Part shown: one piece after another, positions 18,441-26,947 of the stretch | How the letters are laid out: every line of letters begins with the position of its first letter | How positions within the stretch are numbered: the first letter of the stretch is position 1 | Source of the DNA: Ruegeria haliotis | Lineage (GTDB): Bacteria; Pseudomonadota; Alphaproteobacteria; Rhodobacterales; Rhodobacteraceae | Direction of reading: 5' to 3' | Length of the DNA stretch: 64,000 nt | NCBI RefSeq assembly: GCF_013377785.1 | Contig: NZ_JABXWT010000005.1 | Coordinates: forward strand, 1-64,000 | Translations under genes and position numbers: made by a program | Notes under the pieces: generated by a model | Database searches by the model: none | Told to the model about the DNA's origin: nothing | Seen by the model: the letters and a program-made list of their open reading frames with translations, nothing else

Positions 18441-18458
18441 TTTGCAACCGGTTGCAAA
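18441..18458 (+). promoter_or_regulatory. LacI-type operator between divergent inositol genes
   Basis: TTTGCAACCGGTTGCAAA is a perfect 18-bp palindrome, the best copy in the window. It sits between the start of the leftward dehydrogenase operon (18417) and the rightward iolC operon (18530). One bound repressor could control both directions. Confidence 0.9.
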
Positions 18459-18529
18459 ATCAGTATCGTGTGAATCGATTCAACGCAAGGTCCAAACTTT
18501 GCCGACTCATTTTGCCGGAGGGATATGAC

Positions 18530-19510
18530 TTGAGCACTTTGATCGACGGTATCAAAGGAAACCGCTTCGCCGTTCTGGGACGCGCAGGCATGGACCTGTA
18601 CGCAGATCCCATTGGTGTCAAAAGCGAAGATGCCGATACGTTCCACGCCGATCTCGGTGGCTCTTCCGCCAATATCTGTGCCGGTTTGGTCAAACTGGGC
18701 AGTCAGGCGGCGCTGATCACTTCGGTCTCGGACGACGCAATTGGCCGGTTCTGCCTGAACCGCTTGCGTCACTACGGCGTTGATACATCGAACATCCGCG
18801 TGATCGGCGGCGAATATCGCATGTCGATGGCCGTCTACGAAAGTCGGATCGAAAACTTCCAGAACGTCATCTACCGCAATGGCGCGGTCGACTTTCAGGT
18901 GACCGAAGAGGACATGGATAACGTTGATTACGATGCATTCTCGGCCGTGATCTCTGCCGGAACCGTATTCGCTGCAGAACCCTCGCACAGCGCCACGTTC
19001 CGCGCCTTTGAAAACGCACGTAAAGCCGGCCTGCCAATCATTTTCGACATCGACTACCGCCCATACAGCTGGCCTTCGCCCGAAGTTGCCGCCGATGTCC
19101 TGTCCCGCGCGGGCGACGCAAGTGATCTGATCGTCGGTAACGATGAAGAGTTCGGGTTCATGGCCGGCGGCATCGAAATGGGCTTTGCCAAGGCGAAAGA
19201 GCTGGCGCAAAAACCGGGGCGCATCGTTATCTATAAGATGGGCGAAAAGGGCGCGGTGACCCTGGTGGACGGGCAAGAAATCCGCACCGGCATTTATCCT
19301 GTTACAGCTGTCAAACCTAATGGCGCAGGCGACAGTTTCATGGCCGGTCTGCTGGCCTCGGTCGCGGCAGGGCATTCACTGCAAGACGCGGTCATGCGCG
19401 GCTCGGCCTGCGCCTCGATTGTAGTGTCCCAGCCCGGGTGCGCACCTGCCATGCCCACGACGCCCGAACTGGATTCGTTTCTTACCACCCATCCCGGCCC
19501 GACCTCATAG
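18530..19510 (+). CDS. iolC: 5-dehydro-2-deoxygluconokinase IolC
   Basis: PfkB/ribokinase-family kinase that phosphorylates 5-dehydro-2-deoxy-D-gluconate (DKG) at C6 in inositol breakdown. The start is a TTG at 18530 with GGAGGG eight bases upstream. The longer frame begins inside the operator. The 326-residue product has FAVLGRAGMDLYADP near the N terminus, GGSSANICAGL, and the C-terminal anion hole and catalytic Asp in NGAGDSFMAGLL. Some bacteria fuse IolC to a DUF2090 aldolase-like domain. Here the kinase is alone and a separate aldolase lies two genes downstream. Confidence 0.9.
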   Translation: MSTLIDGIKGNRFAVLGRAGMDLYADPIGVKSEDADTFHADLGGSSANICAGLVKLGSQAALITSVSDDAIGRFCLNRLRHYGVDTSNIRVIGGEYRMSMAVYESRIENFQNVIYRNGAVDFQVTEEDMDNVDYDAFSAVISAGTVFAAEPSHSATFRAFENARKAGLPIIFDIDYRPYSWPSPEVAADVLSRAGDASDLIVGNDEEFGFMAGGIEMGFAKAKELAQKPGRIVIYKMGEKGAVTLVDGQEIRTGIYPVTAVKPNGAGDSFMAGLLASVAAGHSLQDAVMRGSACASIVVSQPGCAPAMPTTPELDSFLTTHPGPTS

Positions 19511-19519
19511 GAGCACCCA

Positions 19520-20356
19520 ATGCACATCGCGCCCTACGACAATCAGAACAAACCTATCGTAGACGCCGACGACCCGACGGTGCCTCTGAACTATTTCAAC
19601 ATCGTCAAACTGAAAAAGGGCGAGGCATTCGAATATCAGGTCCCGGGCTATGAAACCTGCATCACCCCTGCCACCGGCAGCGTCGACATTGATATCGAAG
19701 GCGTCCGCTTTGCCAAGCTGGGCAACCGGGGCGAAGATGTCTGGGATGGCGAACCCGAAGGCGCCTATGTTCCCGTTGGGGCCAAAGCGCAGCTGGTCTG
19801 CGTGTCTGACCAAGCCGAGGTGTTCATCGCAGGCGCGAGATACGACAAGGTTCTGGACCCCTTTGATGTCCGCGAACATGACCTTGTTCAATACGGCAGC
19901 GACGACACCAAAACGCATCGCAAAATCAAACACATCCTCGGTCAGAAACAGCAAGACAAGGTCGGTCGCCTGTTAGTCAGCGAGCTGTTTACCGTTGGTC
20001 AGGGCGGATGGTCAGGTTTCCCCAGCCACAAGCACGACACCAATCGGTTGCCGGATGAAACCCGCCATGACGAGACCTATAACTTCCGCTTCAAACCCAA
20101 CTGGGGCTCCGGCCTGCAGATGCTGCAGCGCGAGGATAATGAACCGGGTGATGCCTATCACATCGTCGATGGTTCAACGATCTGCATCGACAAGGGTTAT
20201 CACCCTTGCTGTGTCCTGCCGGGATACGAGATGTATTATTTCACCATCCTTGGCGGCCTGAGCCAACGCTCTCTGGTGCAATATTTCCAACCCACGCATG
20301 CCTATCAAATCGAGACGATTCCGGGCATCAAAGACATGATTGCCAAATTCAAATGA
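19520..20356 (+). CDS. IolB/KduI-family isomerase (first copy)
   Basis: 278 residues of the KduI/IolB bicupin family. The metal-binding region shows PSHKHD (about 170) followed after a spacer by HDETYNF, matching the His/Glu ligands of 5-deoxyglucuronate isomerase. The GYHPCCVLPGYEMYYF block is also typical. It is only moderately similar to the second copy at 21972. Role: 5-deoxyglucuronate to DKG, or an equivalent step on another sugar acid. A good GGAG lies about eight bases before the ATG. It is the middle gene of the iolC operon and overlaps the aldolase start as ATGA. Confidence 0.8.
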   Translation: MHIAPYDNQNKPIVDADDPTVPLNYFNIVKLKKGEAFEYQVPGYETCITPATGSVDIDIEGVRFAKLGNRGEDVWDGEPEGAYVPVGAKAQLVCVSDQAEVFIAGARYDKVLDPFDVREHDLVQYGSDDTKTHRKIKHILGQKQQDKVGRLLVSELFTVGQGGWSGFPSHKHDTNRLPDETRHDETYNFRFKPNWGSGLQMLQREDNEPGDAYHIVDGSTICIDKGYHPCCVLPGYEMYYFTILGGLSQRSLVQYFQPTHAYQIETIPGIKDMIAKFK

Positions 20357-21192
20357 CCCTAGTCACTCTTTCAGACGTTCTGACCCCCGCTTACGCTCAA
20401 GGGTATGCAGTGGCCGGCCTTGTCACCCTTGGGTGGGAGGATATGCGCGCCTATGTGGCCGCTGCCGAAGCTGAAAACGCCCCTGTCATCCTGCAGGCGG
20501 GGCCCAGCTGCCGCGATCACACCCCGTTGCCAGTGCTGGGCAAAATGTTCCGACATCTGGCCGAAAACGCCTCAGTCCCGGTGGTTGCGCATCTCGATCA
20601 CGGCTACACGTTCGAAGATTGCAAGATCGCCCTCGACAGCGGTTTTACGTCGTTGATGTTCGACGGATCACGCAAGCCTTTGCAGCAGAATATCGACGAG
20701 ACCGCAGCCATTGCCGAAATGGCCCATGCGGCCGGAATTTCCTGCGAAGGTGAGATCGGATTCGTGGGGTATTCGGGCGGTGAAGGGTCCAACGGAACCG
20801 ACCCCGCCGAGGCCGCACAATTCGCCATTGAAAGCGGCGTGGATGCGATGGCAATCTCGGTTGGGAATGTCCACCTGCAACAGAACAAGGAAGGCGGATT
20901 GGACGAGGACCGCATCCGCCAGATCGACGCCTCAACCGACATACCATTGGTGATTCACGGTGGATCGGGTGTACCGGTAGAACAACGTATTCGACTGGCA
21001 CGCGAAACTTCGATTTGCAAATTCAACATCGGTACTGAACTGCGGATGGCCTTTGGCGAAGCCTTGCGTGAGGCGGTCAATCGGGACCCAAGCCGTTTCG
21101 ACCGCGTCACCATCCTGAAAGAGACCCACGACCCGGTCGAAGCGGCGGCACGTGTTGTCATTCGCGCCTTTGGTGCACCGCACCAAAGATAG
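20353..21192 (+). CDS. Class II aldolase of the inositol pathway (IolJ/FbaA-like)
   Basis: 279 residues from the ATG at 20353, which overlaps the preceding stop. It belongs to the class II fructose-bisphosphate aldolase family. Zinc-binding segments are visible as VVAHLDHGYTFEDC, EGEIGFVGYSGGEG, VGNVHLQQ and LVIHGGSGVP, and the phosphate site as KFNIGTELRMAF. In the IolC/IolB context the likely reaction is cleavage of 6-phospho-5-dehydro-2-deoxygluconate to dihydroxyacetone phosphate and malonate semialdehyde. Tagatose- or fructose-bisphosphate aldolase activity is the alternative. No iolA/mmsA gene for malonate semialdehyde is in the window. Confidence 0.85.
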   Translation: MTLVTLSDVLTPAYAQGYAVAGLVTLGWEDMRAYVAAAEAENAPVILQAGPSCRDHTPLPVLGKMFRHLAENASVPVVAHLDHGYTFEDCKIALDSGFTSLMFDGSRKPLQQNIDETAAIAEMAHAAGISCEGEIGFVGYSGGEGSNGTDPAEAAQFAIESGVDAMAISVGNVHLQQNKEGGLDEDRIRQIDASTDIPLVIHGGSGVPVEQRIRLARETSICKFNIGTELRMAFGEALREAVNRDPSRFDRVTILKETHDPVEAAARVVIRAFGAPHQR

Positions 21193-21216
21193 CTTGGTAC
21201 TTGAATCGGGGGTGGT

Positions 21217-21975
21217 CTAAATCGAACCGCCTTCGACCATGAAGTTGCCCGCGCTACACATGGCAGCATCGTCAGAGGCCAAGAACAGCACCATCCGCGC
21301 CACGTAAATCGGGTCAATCGGGTCTGGCAGGCATTGCCGGTCGACCTGTTTGGCCAGCGCTTCAGGTGTGACCCACAGATCCTTCTGCCGATCAGTCATG
21401 ATCCAGCCCGGCACCACCGTGTTCACGCGTATACGGTGATCACCCAACTCGCGCGCCATGGTGCGGGTCAGGCCATGCACGGCTGATTTCGCGGTGGCAT
21501 AGGCCGGGAAACCGGCGCCGCATTCCCACCAGGAATTCGAACCCAGATTGATGATCGAGCCGCCGCCCTTCTCGGTCATACCCGGCGCGACTGACTGGAT
21601 GGCAAAAAACATGTGGCGGATATTGGTCGCCATACGTTCGTCCCAGTATTCTGGCGTAACTTCGCGCCAATCATGCCGGTCGTCCTGCGCGGCGTTGTTG
21701 ACCAAAACATCGGCCGCGCCCAACGTGTCACTCAGTTGCGCAAAGGCGGCGCGCATTGCTTCGATGTCGCGCAAATCACATTGGGCAAATGCATGCTGGC
21801 CATCCAGTTCAGCCAGTAGCGCATGCCCTGCATCGGCATTGATGTCGAGAAACCCCACCTTTGCCCCCTGCGCCGCAAACCCGCGCGCAGTATCAGCGCC
21901 GATGCCTCCTGCACCGCCCGTGATGAATACGGTTTTTCCGTTCAGACTGGGGTAAATGGCAAAGTCTTTGGTCAA
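21217..21975 (-). CDS. Short-chain dehydrogenase/reductase
   Basis: 252 residues with an intact SDR core: TGGAGGIG (cofactor), NNAAQD, NLGSNS with the catalytic Ser, YATAK with catalytic Tyr and Lys, and a C-terminal SAGNFMVEGG. The start is a TTG at 21975 that overlaps the iolB stop as TTGA, so its translation is coupled. It is the last gene of the leftward iolD-iolE-PhyH-iolB operon. Probable role: NAD(P)-dependent oxidation of an inositol or sugar-acid intermediate. Not assignable further. Confidence 0.82.
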   Translation of the reverse strand: MTKDFAIYPSLNGKTVFITGGAGGIGADTARGFAAQGAKVGFLDINADAGHALLAELDGQHAFAQCDLRDIEAMRAAFAQLSDTLGAADVLVNNAAQDDRHDWREVTPEYWDERMATNIRHMFFAIQSVAPGMTEKGGGSIINLGSNSWWECGAGFPAYATAKSAVHGLTRTMARELGDHRIRVNTVVPGWIMTDRQKDLWVTPEALAKQVDRQCLPDPIDPIYVARMVLFLASDDAAMCSAGNFMVEGGSI

Positions 21976-22778
21976 CTGTCACGCTCCATGATCCATTCGA
22001 CCTCGGGGGCCGGGACAAAACGCCATTTCCGCAAAGGCCCGGCCATGACGTTCAGATAGTACATCTCAAATCCATAGGGGGCACCGCAAGGGTGATGCCC
22101 GCGAGGGACGGTCACAACATCGCCATCCGACACGGCCATCGTCTCATCCAGTTGCCCGTCATCGGTGTAAACCCGCTGGATGCCAAAGCCATTGGCCGGA
22201 TTGAGGCGATGGTAATAGGTCTCTTCCAGATAGGTGATGCGGGGATAATCATCTTCGTCATGGCGATGGCTGGGATAGGAAGACCAATGACCGTTCGGGG
22301 TGAAGACCTCGGTCACCAGAAGGCTGTCGGCGTAGTCTTCATTCTCCATCGCGATATTGTTGATATAACGCGTGTTCGCACCCTTGCCGCGTTCTGTCAG
22401 CGTGATGCCATCCGGGCCGATGCGGCGCGCCTGATGACCGCCTTTGCCGGGCGCTGAACACACTGCGATGACACAATCGGTCTCGGCCACTGCGGCCCAT
22501 TCCGTTTCGTTGGGCAGATACAGGCAATGTGGTGCCGTCTTTTCAAAGACGTTCATACGTTCTCCCAGCACGCCCCAATCCTGCCCGGCGCCGGTGACCT
22601 TTGCCTTGCCTTCAACCATCACCAAGATGACTTCGCGATCTCCGGTTGCCTCTGCCGCCCGGTCGCCCGCTTTCAGATGGTAGAGCCCGAACCCCACATA
22701 TCGCCAGCCAGCGCTGGCCGGGGTGATATCATGCACCTTGCCGCGGGTGCCCAAGGGTTTTTTAAGCAGGTCTGCCAT
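21972..22778 (-). CDS. iolB: 5-deoxy-glucuronate isomerase IolB (second copy)
   Basis: 268 residues from the ATG at 22778, preceded by GGAG eight bases away. A start at 22805 lies inside a hairpin and is rejected. It converts 5-deoxy-D-glucuronate, the IolD product, to 5-dehydro-2-deoxy-D-gluconate. The bicupin metal site is visible as PSHRHDEDD and YLEETYYHRLNP, with GHHPCGAPYGFEMYYLNVMAG downstream. This copy lies with iolD and iolE and is the better candidate for canonical IolB than the one at 19520. Confidence 0.9.
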   Translation of the reverse strand: MADLLKKPLGTRGKVHDITPASAGWRYVGFGLYHLKAGDRAAEATGDREVILVMVEGKAKVTGAGQDWGVLGERMNVFEKTAPHCLYLPNETEWAAVAETDCVIAVCSAPGKGGHQARRIGPDGITLTERGKGANTRYINNIAMENEDYADSLLVTEVFTPNGHWSSYPSHRHDEDDYPRITYLEETYYHRLNPANGFGIQRVYTDDGQLDETMAVSDGDVVTVPRGHHPCGAPYGFEMYYLNVMAGPLRKWRFVPAPEVEWIMERDS

Positions 22779-22795
22779 GGGGGTATCTCCTTGAT

Positions 22796-22818
22796 GGGCG
22801 GGCATGTGGTGCCCGCCC
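22796..22818 (-). other. Intercistronic hairpin between the PhyH and iolB genes
   Basis: A perfect 9-bp GC-rich stem GGGCGGGCA / TGCCCGCCC with a 5-base loop lies eight bases after the PhyH stop and about 17 bases before the iolB start. There is no T tract in the operon direction, so it is more likely an RNA stabiliser or partial attenuator than a terminator. Confidence 0.55.
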
Positions 22819-22826
22819 TTAATGTG

Positions 22827-24008
22827 TCAGGCAGCTTGCCTTGTTTGCAGGGCCGAGAATGTTTCGGCCAGTCGCAACTCGGTCCATCCCTCAGATACCG
22901 CGCGACGCAGGATATCGGCCTGACTCTCGGGCGCGTTACCGCCAACCGGAGGATCCGTGTCCAGATTGGTCGGGAACGGATACCCCTCTGCCGTGGCCGC
23001 AATGGCTGCCTCCAGTTCTACCGCATCCAGCTCGCCACGCTGTTTCAACGCAACCAGCGACGGGAACACGGCCTGGGCCATCGACCATCGGTCAACAGCT
23101 TCCATCGCGCGCCCAAAGGCGGACGAGATTTGCAGCAGGTTCGCCATCCGGTGAATGTCTGCGCTGCTGTTTTCGCCCGCCGCATGGAACAGCGCTGGAT
23201 TAAAGAACACCGCATCGCCCTTTTCCAAGGGCAACTGGATGTAGGCCTCTTCGAAATATGCCCGATGGGCGTCGTCGTGGAACGCCAGATAGCCGGGCGG
23301 GTAGAGTTGCGAAAACGGCAACAGCTTGGTCGGGCCGCTTTCCACCGGCATATCACAATGGGCAATCGCCCCCTGCAAGGTCAGCGAAGCCGTGACCAGA
23401 TGCGCATGCGCCGGGTAGCGCGCTGCACTTTCGGCGCTCTGGAACCCCAGATGGTAGTCCCGATGCGCCTGTTGGGCTTTGCCGCCCGGGCGCACCTGAT
23501 TGATCTGTGCGGTGACCTGATAGTTCGGGCCAAGCCAGGCCTCACAGGCCGCGGCAATCGCAGTATTTCCAAAATACAATGCAAAGCCCTCGGGATCGCG
23601 CAAACATTGCTTTTGCAGGGCGTTCCAGATCCGGTCGTTGGCGCCGGAGGCGGCGAAGTGATCGCCTTCGCCCGCGCCGCTTTGGCGTTCTTCGTCGATG
23701 ATTTGACGAAACACATCGCTTGCCCGGTCGATCACGGATGTATAGGCAAAGGCGCCTTTCAGCACGATGACTCCGGCCGATTTATCCAGAACATAGCCCC
23801 ATTCCGCCAAAAGCGCTTTGCGTTCGCCTACCTGTTCCAGCGCGGGGCGCAGAGCATGCATGTCATAGATCGGCACATTCTTTTCGATCGAGGCGGCATG
23901 GGGCACCGCCCCGGTGGTCAGGTTCTGCGAGGTCAACACCTTGAATTCATCCAGATCACAGGATTCCCGGTCGAAATAGCCGACAAAACCTAGTTCGTGA
24001 TGTACCAT
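22827..24008 (-). CDS. Phytanoyl-CoA dioxygenase (PhyH)-family protein
   Basis: 393 residues of the Fe(II)/2-oxoglutarate dioxygenase superfamily. The facial triad is visible as HRD (His182, Asp184) and His275 in LFHAAGEN. The conserved 2-oxoglutarate-binding Arg follows in HRMAN (Arg287). A double-stranded beta-helix spans about 160-300. PhyH enzymes hydroxylate or oxidatively demethylate small molecules. The placement inside the inositol operon between iolE and iolB is unusual and suggests action on an inositol derivative such as an O-methyl-inositol. That is inference only. Confidence 0.82.
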   Translation of the reverse strand: MVHHELGFVGYFDRESCDLDEFKVLTSQNLTTGAVPHAASIEKNVPIYDMHALRPALEQVGERKALLAEWGYVLDKSAGVIVLKGAFAYTSVIDRASDVFRQIIDEERQSGAGEGDHFAASGANDRIWNALQKQCLRDPEGFALYFGNTAIAAACEAWLGPNYQVTAQINQVRPGGKAQQAHRDYHLGFQSAESAARYPAHAHLVTASLTLQGAIAHCDMPVESGPTKLLPFSQLYPPGYLAFHDDAHRAYFEEAYIQLPLEKGDAVFFNPALFHAAGENSSADIHRMANLLQISSAFGRAMEAVDRWSMAQAVFPSLVALKQRGELDAVELEAAIAATAEGYPFPTNLDTDPPVGGNAPESQADILRRAVSEGWTELRLAETFSALQTRQAA

Positions 24009-24057
24009 GATTTTTCTCCTCTTTCATGGCTTCGGTGTTGCCCCTCGGGGCGGGTTG

Positions 24058-24957
24058 TTACGCTTTGATCTCCAATCCTGCCTGACCGCAGACATCGAGA
24101 ATGTGATCAAAACCTTTCTTGGAGTATTCATAGGGTGGTGCCTTGGCCGGGTCCTGTTCCGCCTCGACCACGATCCAGCCGTTGTAGTCCATTGCCTTCA
24201 ACGCATTGGCGACCGCTTGGAAATCGATGCAGCCATCACTGGGGACGGTGAAGGCACCAGCGATGACCGCGTCCAGGAAGCTGCGATTGTTTTCAAGCGT
24301 GTCCTGAACGACCGAGGGGCGGATATCCTTGAAATGAACGTGATGAACACGATCCCCCCAGCGGTTCAGCGTTGCCATCACATCACCTCCGCCAAACAGC
24401 AGATGGCCAGTGTCAAAGCACAGTTTCACCTCGGGGCCGGACCCTTCCATCAGCCAGTTCACATCATCTTCGCTTTCGATAATGGTGCCCATGTGGTGGT
24501 GATAGGCCATCGGCATACCCTGATCGGCCATCCACTTCGCCAGCTCGGTAATCTTGGCGGCGTAGGTCAGAACCTCGTCTTTGGACAGCTTGGGACGGGT
24601 ATTCACCGGCGTCCCGATCTGCCCCTGCACGGTGTTTGAACACTCGGCATAGACGATGCACGGGCTGTTCAGCGCCACGAACTGTTCGACCTGTTCACGG
24701 ACCGCTTCGCGTTCAGTCGCAAAATCATTGACCAGCGACGCGCCCGAACACCAGCCACCGCATAGGGCAATATCATTGCCTTCGAGATAGGCGCGCAGCC
24801 CTTCGGTGTCGCCCGGCATCCGCTGGCCACGCTCTACGCCTGTGTAACCAATCTCTCGCGCCTCTTTCAGCGCCTGTTCCATGGTGTAGGCCGCCGTCAG
24901 GTCCGGCAGGTCGTCGTTTTGCCAGGCGATCGGAGAGATCCCGATTTTCACGCTCAT
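24058..24957 (-). CDS. iolE: Myo-inosose-2 dehydratase IolE
   Basis: 299 residues from the ATG at 24957, overlapping the iolD stop as ATGA. Starts further upstream would run into iolD. IolE dehydrates 2-keto-myo-inositol (scyllo-inosose) to 3D-(3,5/4)-trihydroxycyclohexane-1,2-dione. It is a xylose-isomerase-like TIM barrel starting MSVKIGISPIAWQNDD. Metal-site segments include YHHHMGTIIES, LCFDTGHLLFGGGD and VHHVHFKDIR, with a late catalytic Glu in VVEAEQDP. Together with iolG, iolD and iolB it gives the core myo-inositol route. Confidence 0.93.
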   Translation of the reverse strand: MSVKIGISPIAWQNDDLPDLTAAYTMEQALKEAREIGYTGVERGQRMPGDTEGLRAYLEGNDIALCGGWCSGASLVNDFATEREAVREQVEQFVALNSPCIVYAECSNTVQGQIGTPVNTRPKLSKDEVLTYAAKITELAKWMADQGMPMAYHHHMGTIIESEDDVNWLMEGSGPEVKLCFDTGHLLFGGGDVMATLNRWGDRVHHVHFKDIRPSVVQDTLENNRSFLDAVIAGAFTVPSDGCIDFQAVANALKAMDYNGWIVVEAEQDPAKAPPYEYSKKGFDHILDVCGQAGLEIKA

Positions 24958-26786
24958 TTCGTGTTTCTTTCCTTGATTGCGACCTCGTAAGCCGCTCGTT
25001 TTTCGTTCACTTCGGGGCGGGTGCTGACCTCGGGGACGGCCACCTCCCACCACGTGCCGCCATACTCGGTCGACGGGTATGGATCGGTATCGATGACAAC
25101 CACGTACGGACCATTGATGTCGGCGCGTTTGGACAACGCATCCTCAAGTTCGGCAATCGAGCTGACCTTGACCGAGGTCGCGCCCATCGCCGCCGCGTGG
25201 GCTGCAAAGTCGATGGCCGATGGCGTCTCGTGCACGGCATGTTTCAGCAGATTGTTAAACTCGGCCCCACCGGTGCCCATCTGCAGCCGGTTGATGCAAC
25301 CAAACCCCCGGTTGTCGGTGATGACCACGGTGAACGAAATTCCCATCATCGCGGCCGAGGCCATTTCGGAATTCGCCATCATGTAAGTGCCATCGCCGGT
25401 AAAGCAGATCACATCACGATCGGGCTCGGCCATCTTGATGCCCATCGCACCGGCGATCTCATACCCCATGCAGCTAAAGCCATATTCCATGTGATACGCG
25501 CCGGGGCGCGGTGCTTTCCACAGCTTGTGCAGCTCTCCGGGCATGGTGCCCGCCGCGCACATCACGACCGTATCGTCATGCGAGGCACGCTGGACAGCGC
25601 CCACAACCTGCATATCCGTCGGCAGCGCGTTCCCTTCGTTGGGGACATCGGTCAGTGCGTCGACCTTGCCGAACCAATCCGATTTGAGCGTGTCGCCCAC
25701 GGGGGCCGCACGATACCCTTGCAGTTCGACACCCAACTCCTCCAGACCGACGCGGGCATCGGATTGCAGTGGCGTCGCACCATGTTTACTGGCGTCGTAA
25801 GCGGCGGTATTCAGACAAATCATCTCGCGTTCCGGGTTGGAGAACAGCCCCCACGAACCGGTTGTAAAATCCTGAAACCGTGTACCAACACCCAATACCA
25901 GATCCGCCTCGGCGCAGATCTCATTGGCTGGCTCCCCGCCCGTCACGCCCACAGGCCCAAGGTTCAACGGATGATCCCAGGCCAATGCAGACTTGCCCGC
26001 CTGTGTCTCGGCAATGGGGATGTTGTGCGTCTCGGCAAAGTTCTGCAACGCATCTGTTGCGCCCGAGTAATGCACCCCGCCACCGGCCACAATGACCGGT
26101 CGCTTGGCCGCCTTGATAGCTGCAACGGCACGAGCCAGCTCACCCTCATCCGGGCGGATGCGGCGCTGATACCAGACGCGCGGTGCAAAGAAACTTTCGG
26201 GATAGTCATAGGCCTGAGCCTGAACATCCTGACAGAAAGCCAGCGTCGCAGGTCCGCACTCGGCAGGGTCTGTCATGGTGCGAAACGCGCGCGGCAACGC
26301 CGTCAGCAAATGCTCGGGTCGCGAAATGCGGTCGAAATAGCGGCTGACCGGTTTGAAACAGTCATTGGCGCTGACAGTGCCATCACCGAAATTTTCGATT
26401 TGCTGCAGCACCGGGTCAGGACCACGTGTGGCGAAAACATCACCGGGCACCAACAGAACCGGCAAACGGTTCACATGCGCCAGCGCCGCCGCCGTGACCA
26501 TGTTGGTGGCACCCGGTCCGATCGACGACGTCACGGCCATGGCCCGCGTGCGCCGCATCTGCTTGGCGTATGCAATAGCGCAGTGTGCCATGGTCTGCTC
26601 GTTATGACCGCGATAGGTCGGCAGCGTATCTTTCACGCCATGCAACGCCTCGCCCAGACCGGCGACGTTACCATGGCCAAAAATGGCCCAGACACCTGCG
26701 ATGAACGGCTCTCCGGCCTCGTTCATCTGCGCGCCCAGATAACGCACCAAAGCTTGCGCTGCGGTCAGTCGGATTGTCTTGGTCAT
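24954..26786 (-). CDS. iolD: 3D-(3,5/4)-trihydroxycyclohexane-1,2-dione hydrolase IolD
   Basis: 610 residues from the ATG at 26786, with GAGAGGG upstream. A longer frame to 26879 has no binding site. It is a thiamine-diphosphate enzyme that hydrolytically opens the ring of trihydroxycyclohexanedione to 5-deoxyglucuronate. The N-terminal Pyr domain (FGHGNVAGLGEALH and the catalytic-type Glu after QT) and the C-terminal PP domain with a GDGTYMMANSEMASA ThDP-binding segment are present. It opens the iolD-iolE-PhyH-iolB-SDR operon. The 161 bases before it, down to the transporter gene end, hold no copy of the LacI palindrome. Confidence 0.95.
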   Translation of the reverse strand: MTKTIRLTAAQALVRYLGAQMNEAGEPFIAGVWAIFGHGNVAGLGEALHGVKDTLPTYRGHNEQTMAHCAIAYAKQMRRTRAMAVTSSIGPGATNMVTAAALAHVNRLPVLLVPGDVFATRGPDPVLQQIENFGDGTVSANDCFKPVSRYFDRISRPEHLLTALPRAFRTMTDPAECGPATLAFCQDVQAQAYDYPESFFAPRVWYQRRIRPDEGELARAVAAIKAAKRPVIVAGGGVHYSGATDALQNFAETHNIPIAETQAGKSALAWDHPLNLGPVGVTGGEPANEICAEADLVLGVGTRFQDFTTGSWGLFSNPEREMICLNTAAYDASKHGATPLQSDARVGLEELGVELQGYRAAPVGDTLKSDWFGKVDALTDVPNEGNALPTDMQVVGAVQRASHDDTVVMCAAGTMPGELHKLWKAPRPGAYHMEYGFSCMGYEIAGAMGIKMAEPDRDVICFTGDGTYMMANSEMASAAMMGISFTVVITDNRGFGCINRLQMGTGGAEFNNLLKHAVHETPSAIDFAAHAAAMGATSVKVSSIAELEDALSKRADINGPYVVVIDTDPYPSTEYGGTWWEVAVPEVSTRPEVNEKRAAYEVAIKERNTK

Positions 26787-26947
26787 GATAATCCCTCTCA
26801 ACAGGAGCCCAGCTGGGGCGTCCGTCGTGTCGTATATTGTCAAAGGTTTCAGGTCTTGTGCCGGGCATGGCGCGTTCAAAGTAGGGTCATGCCACTATTC
26901 CTTGAATGCCCCACCCAATCCGGCGGAGCACTCTGATTTACATCGAG

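Noticed and set aside
25197..26936. Long plus-strand open frame opposite iolD
   Set aside because: The minus strand is unambiguous IolD. The antisense frame has no ribosome site and its peptide looks like low-complexity reverse coding.
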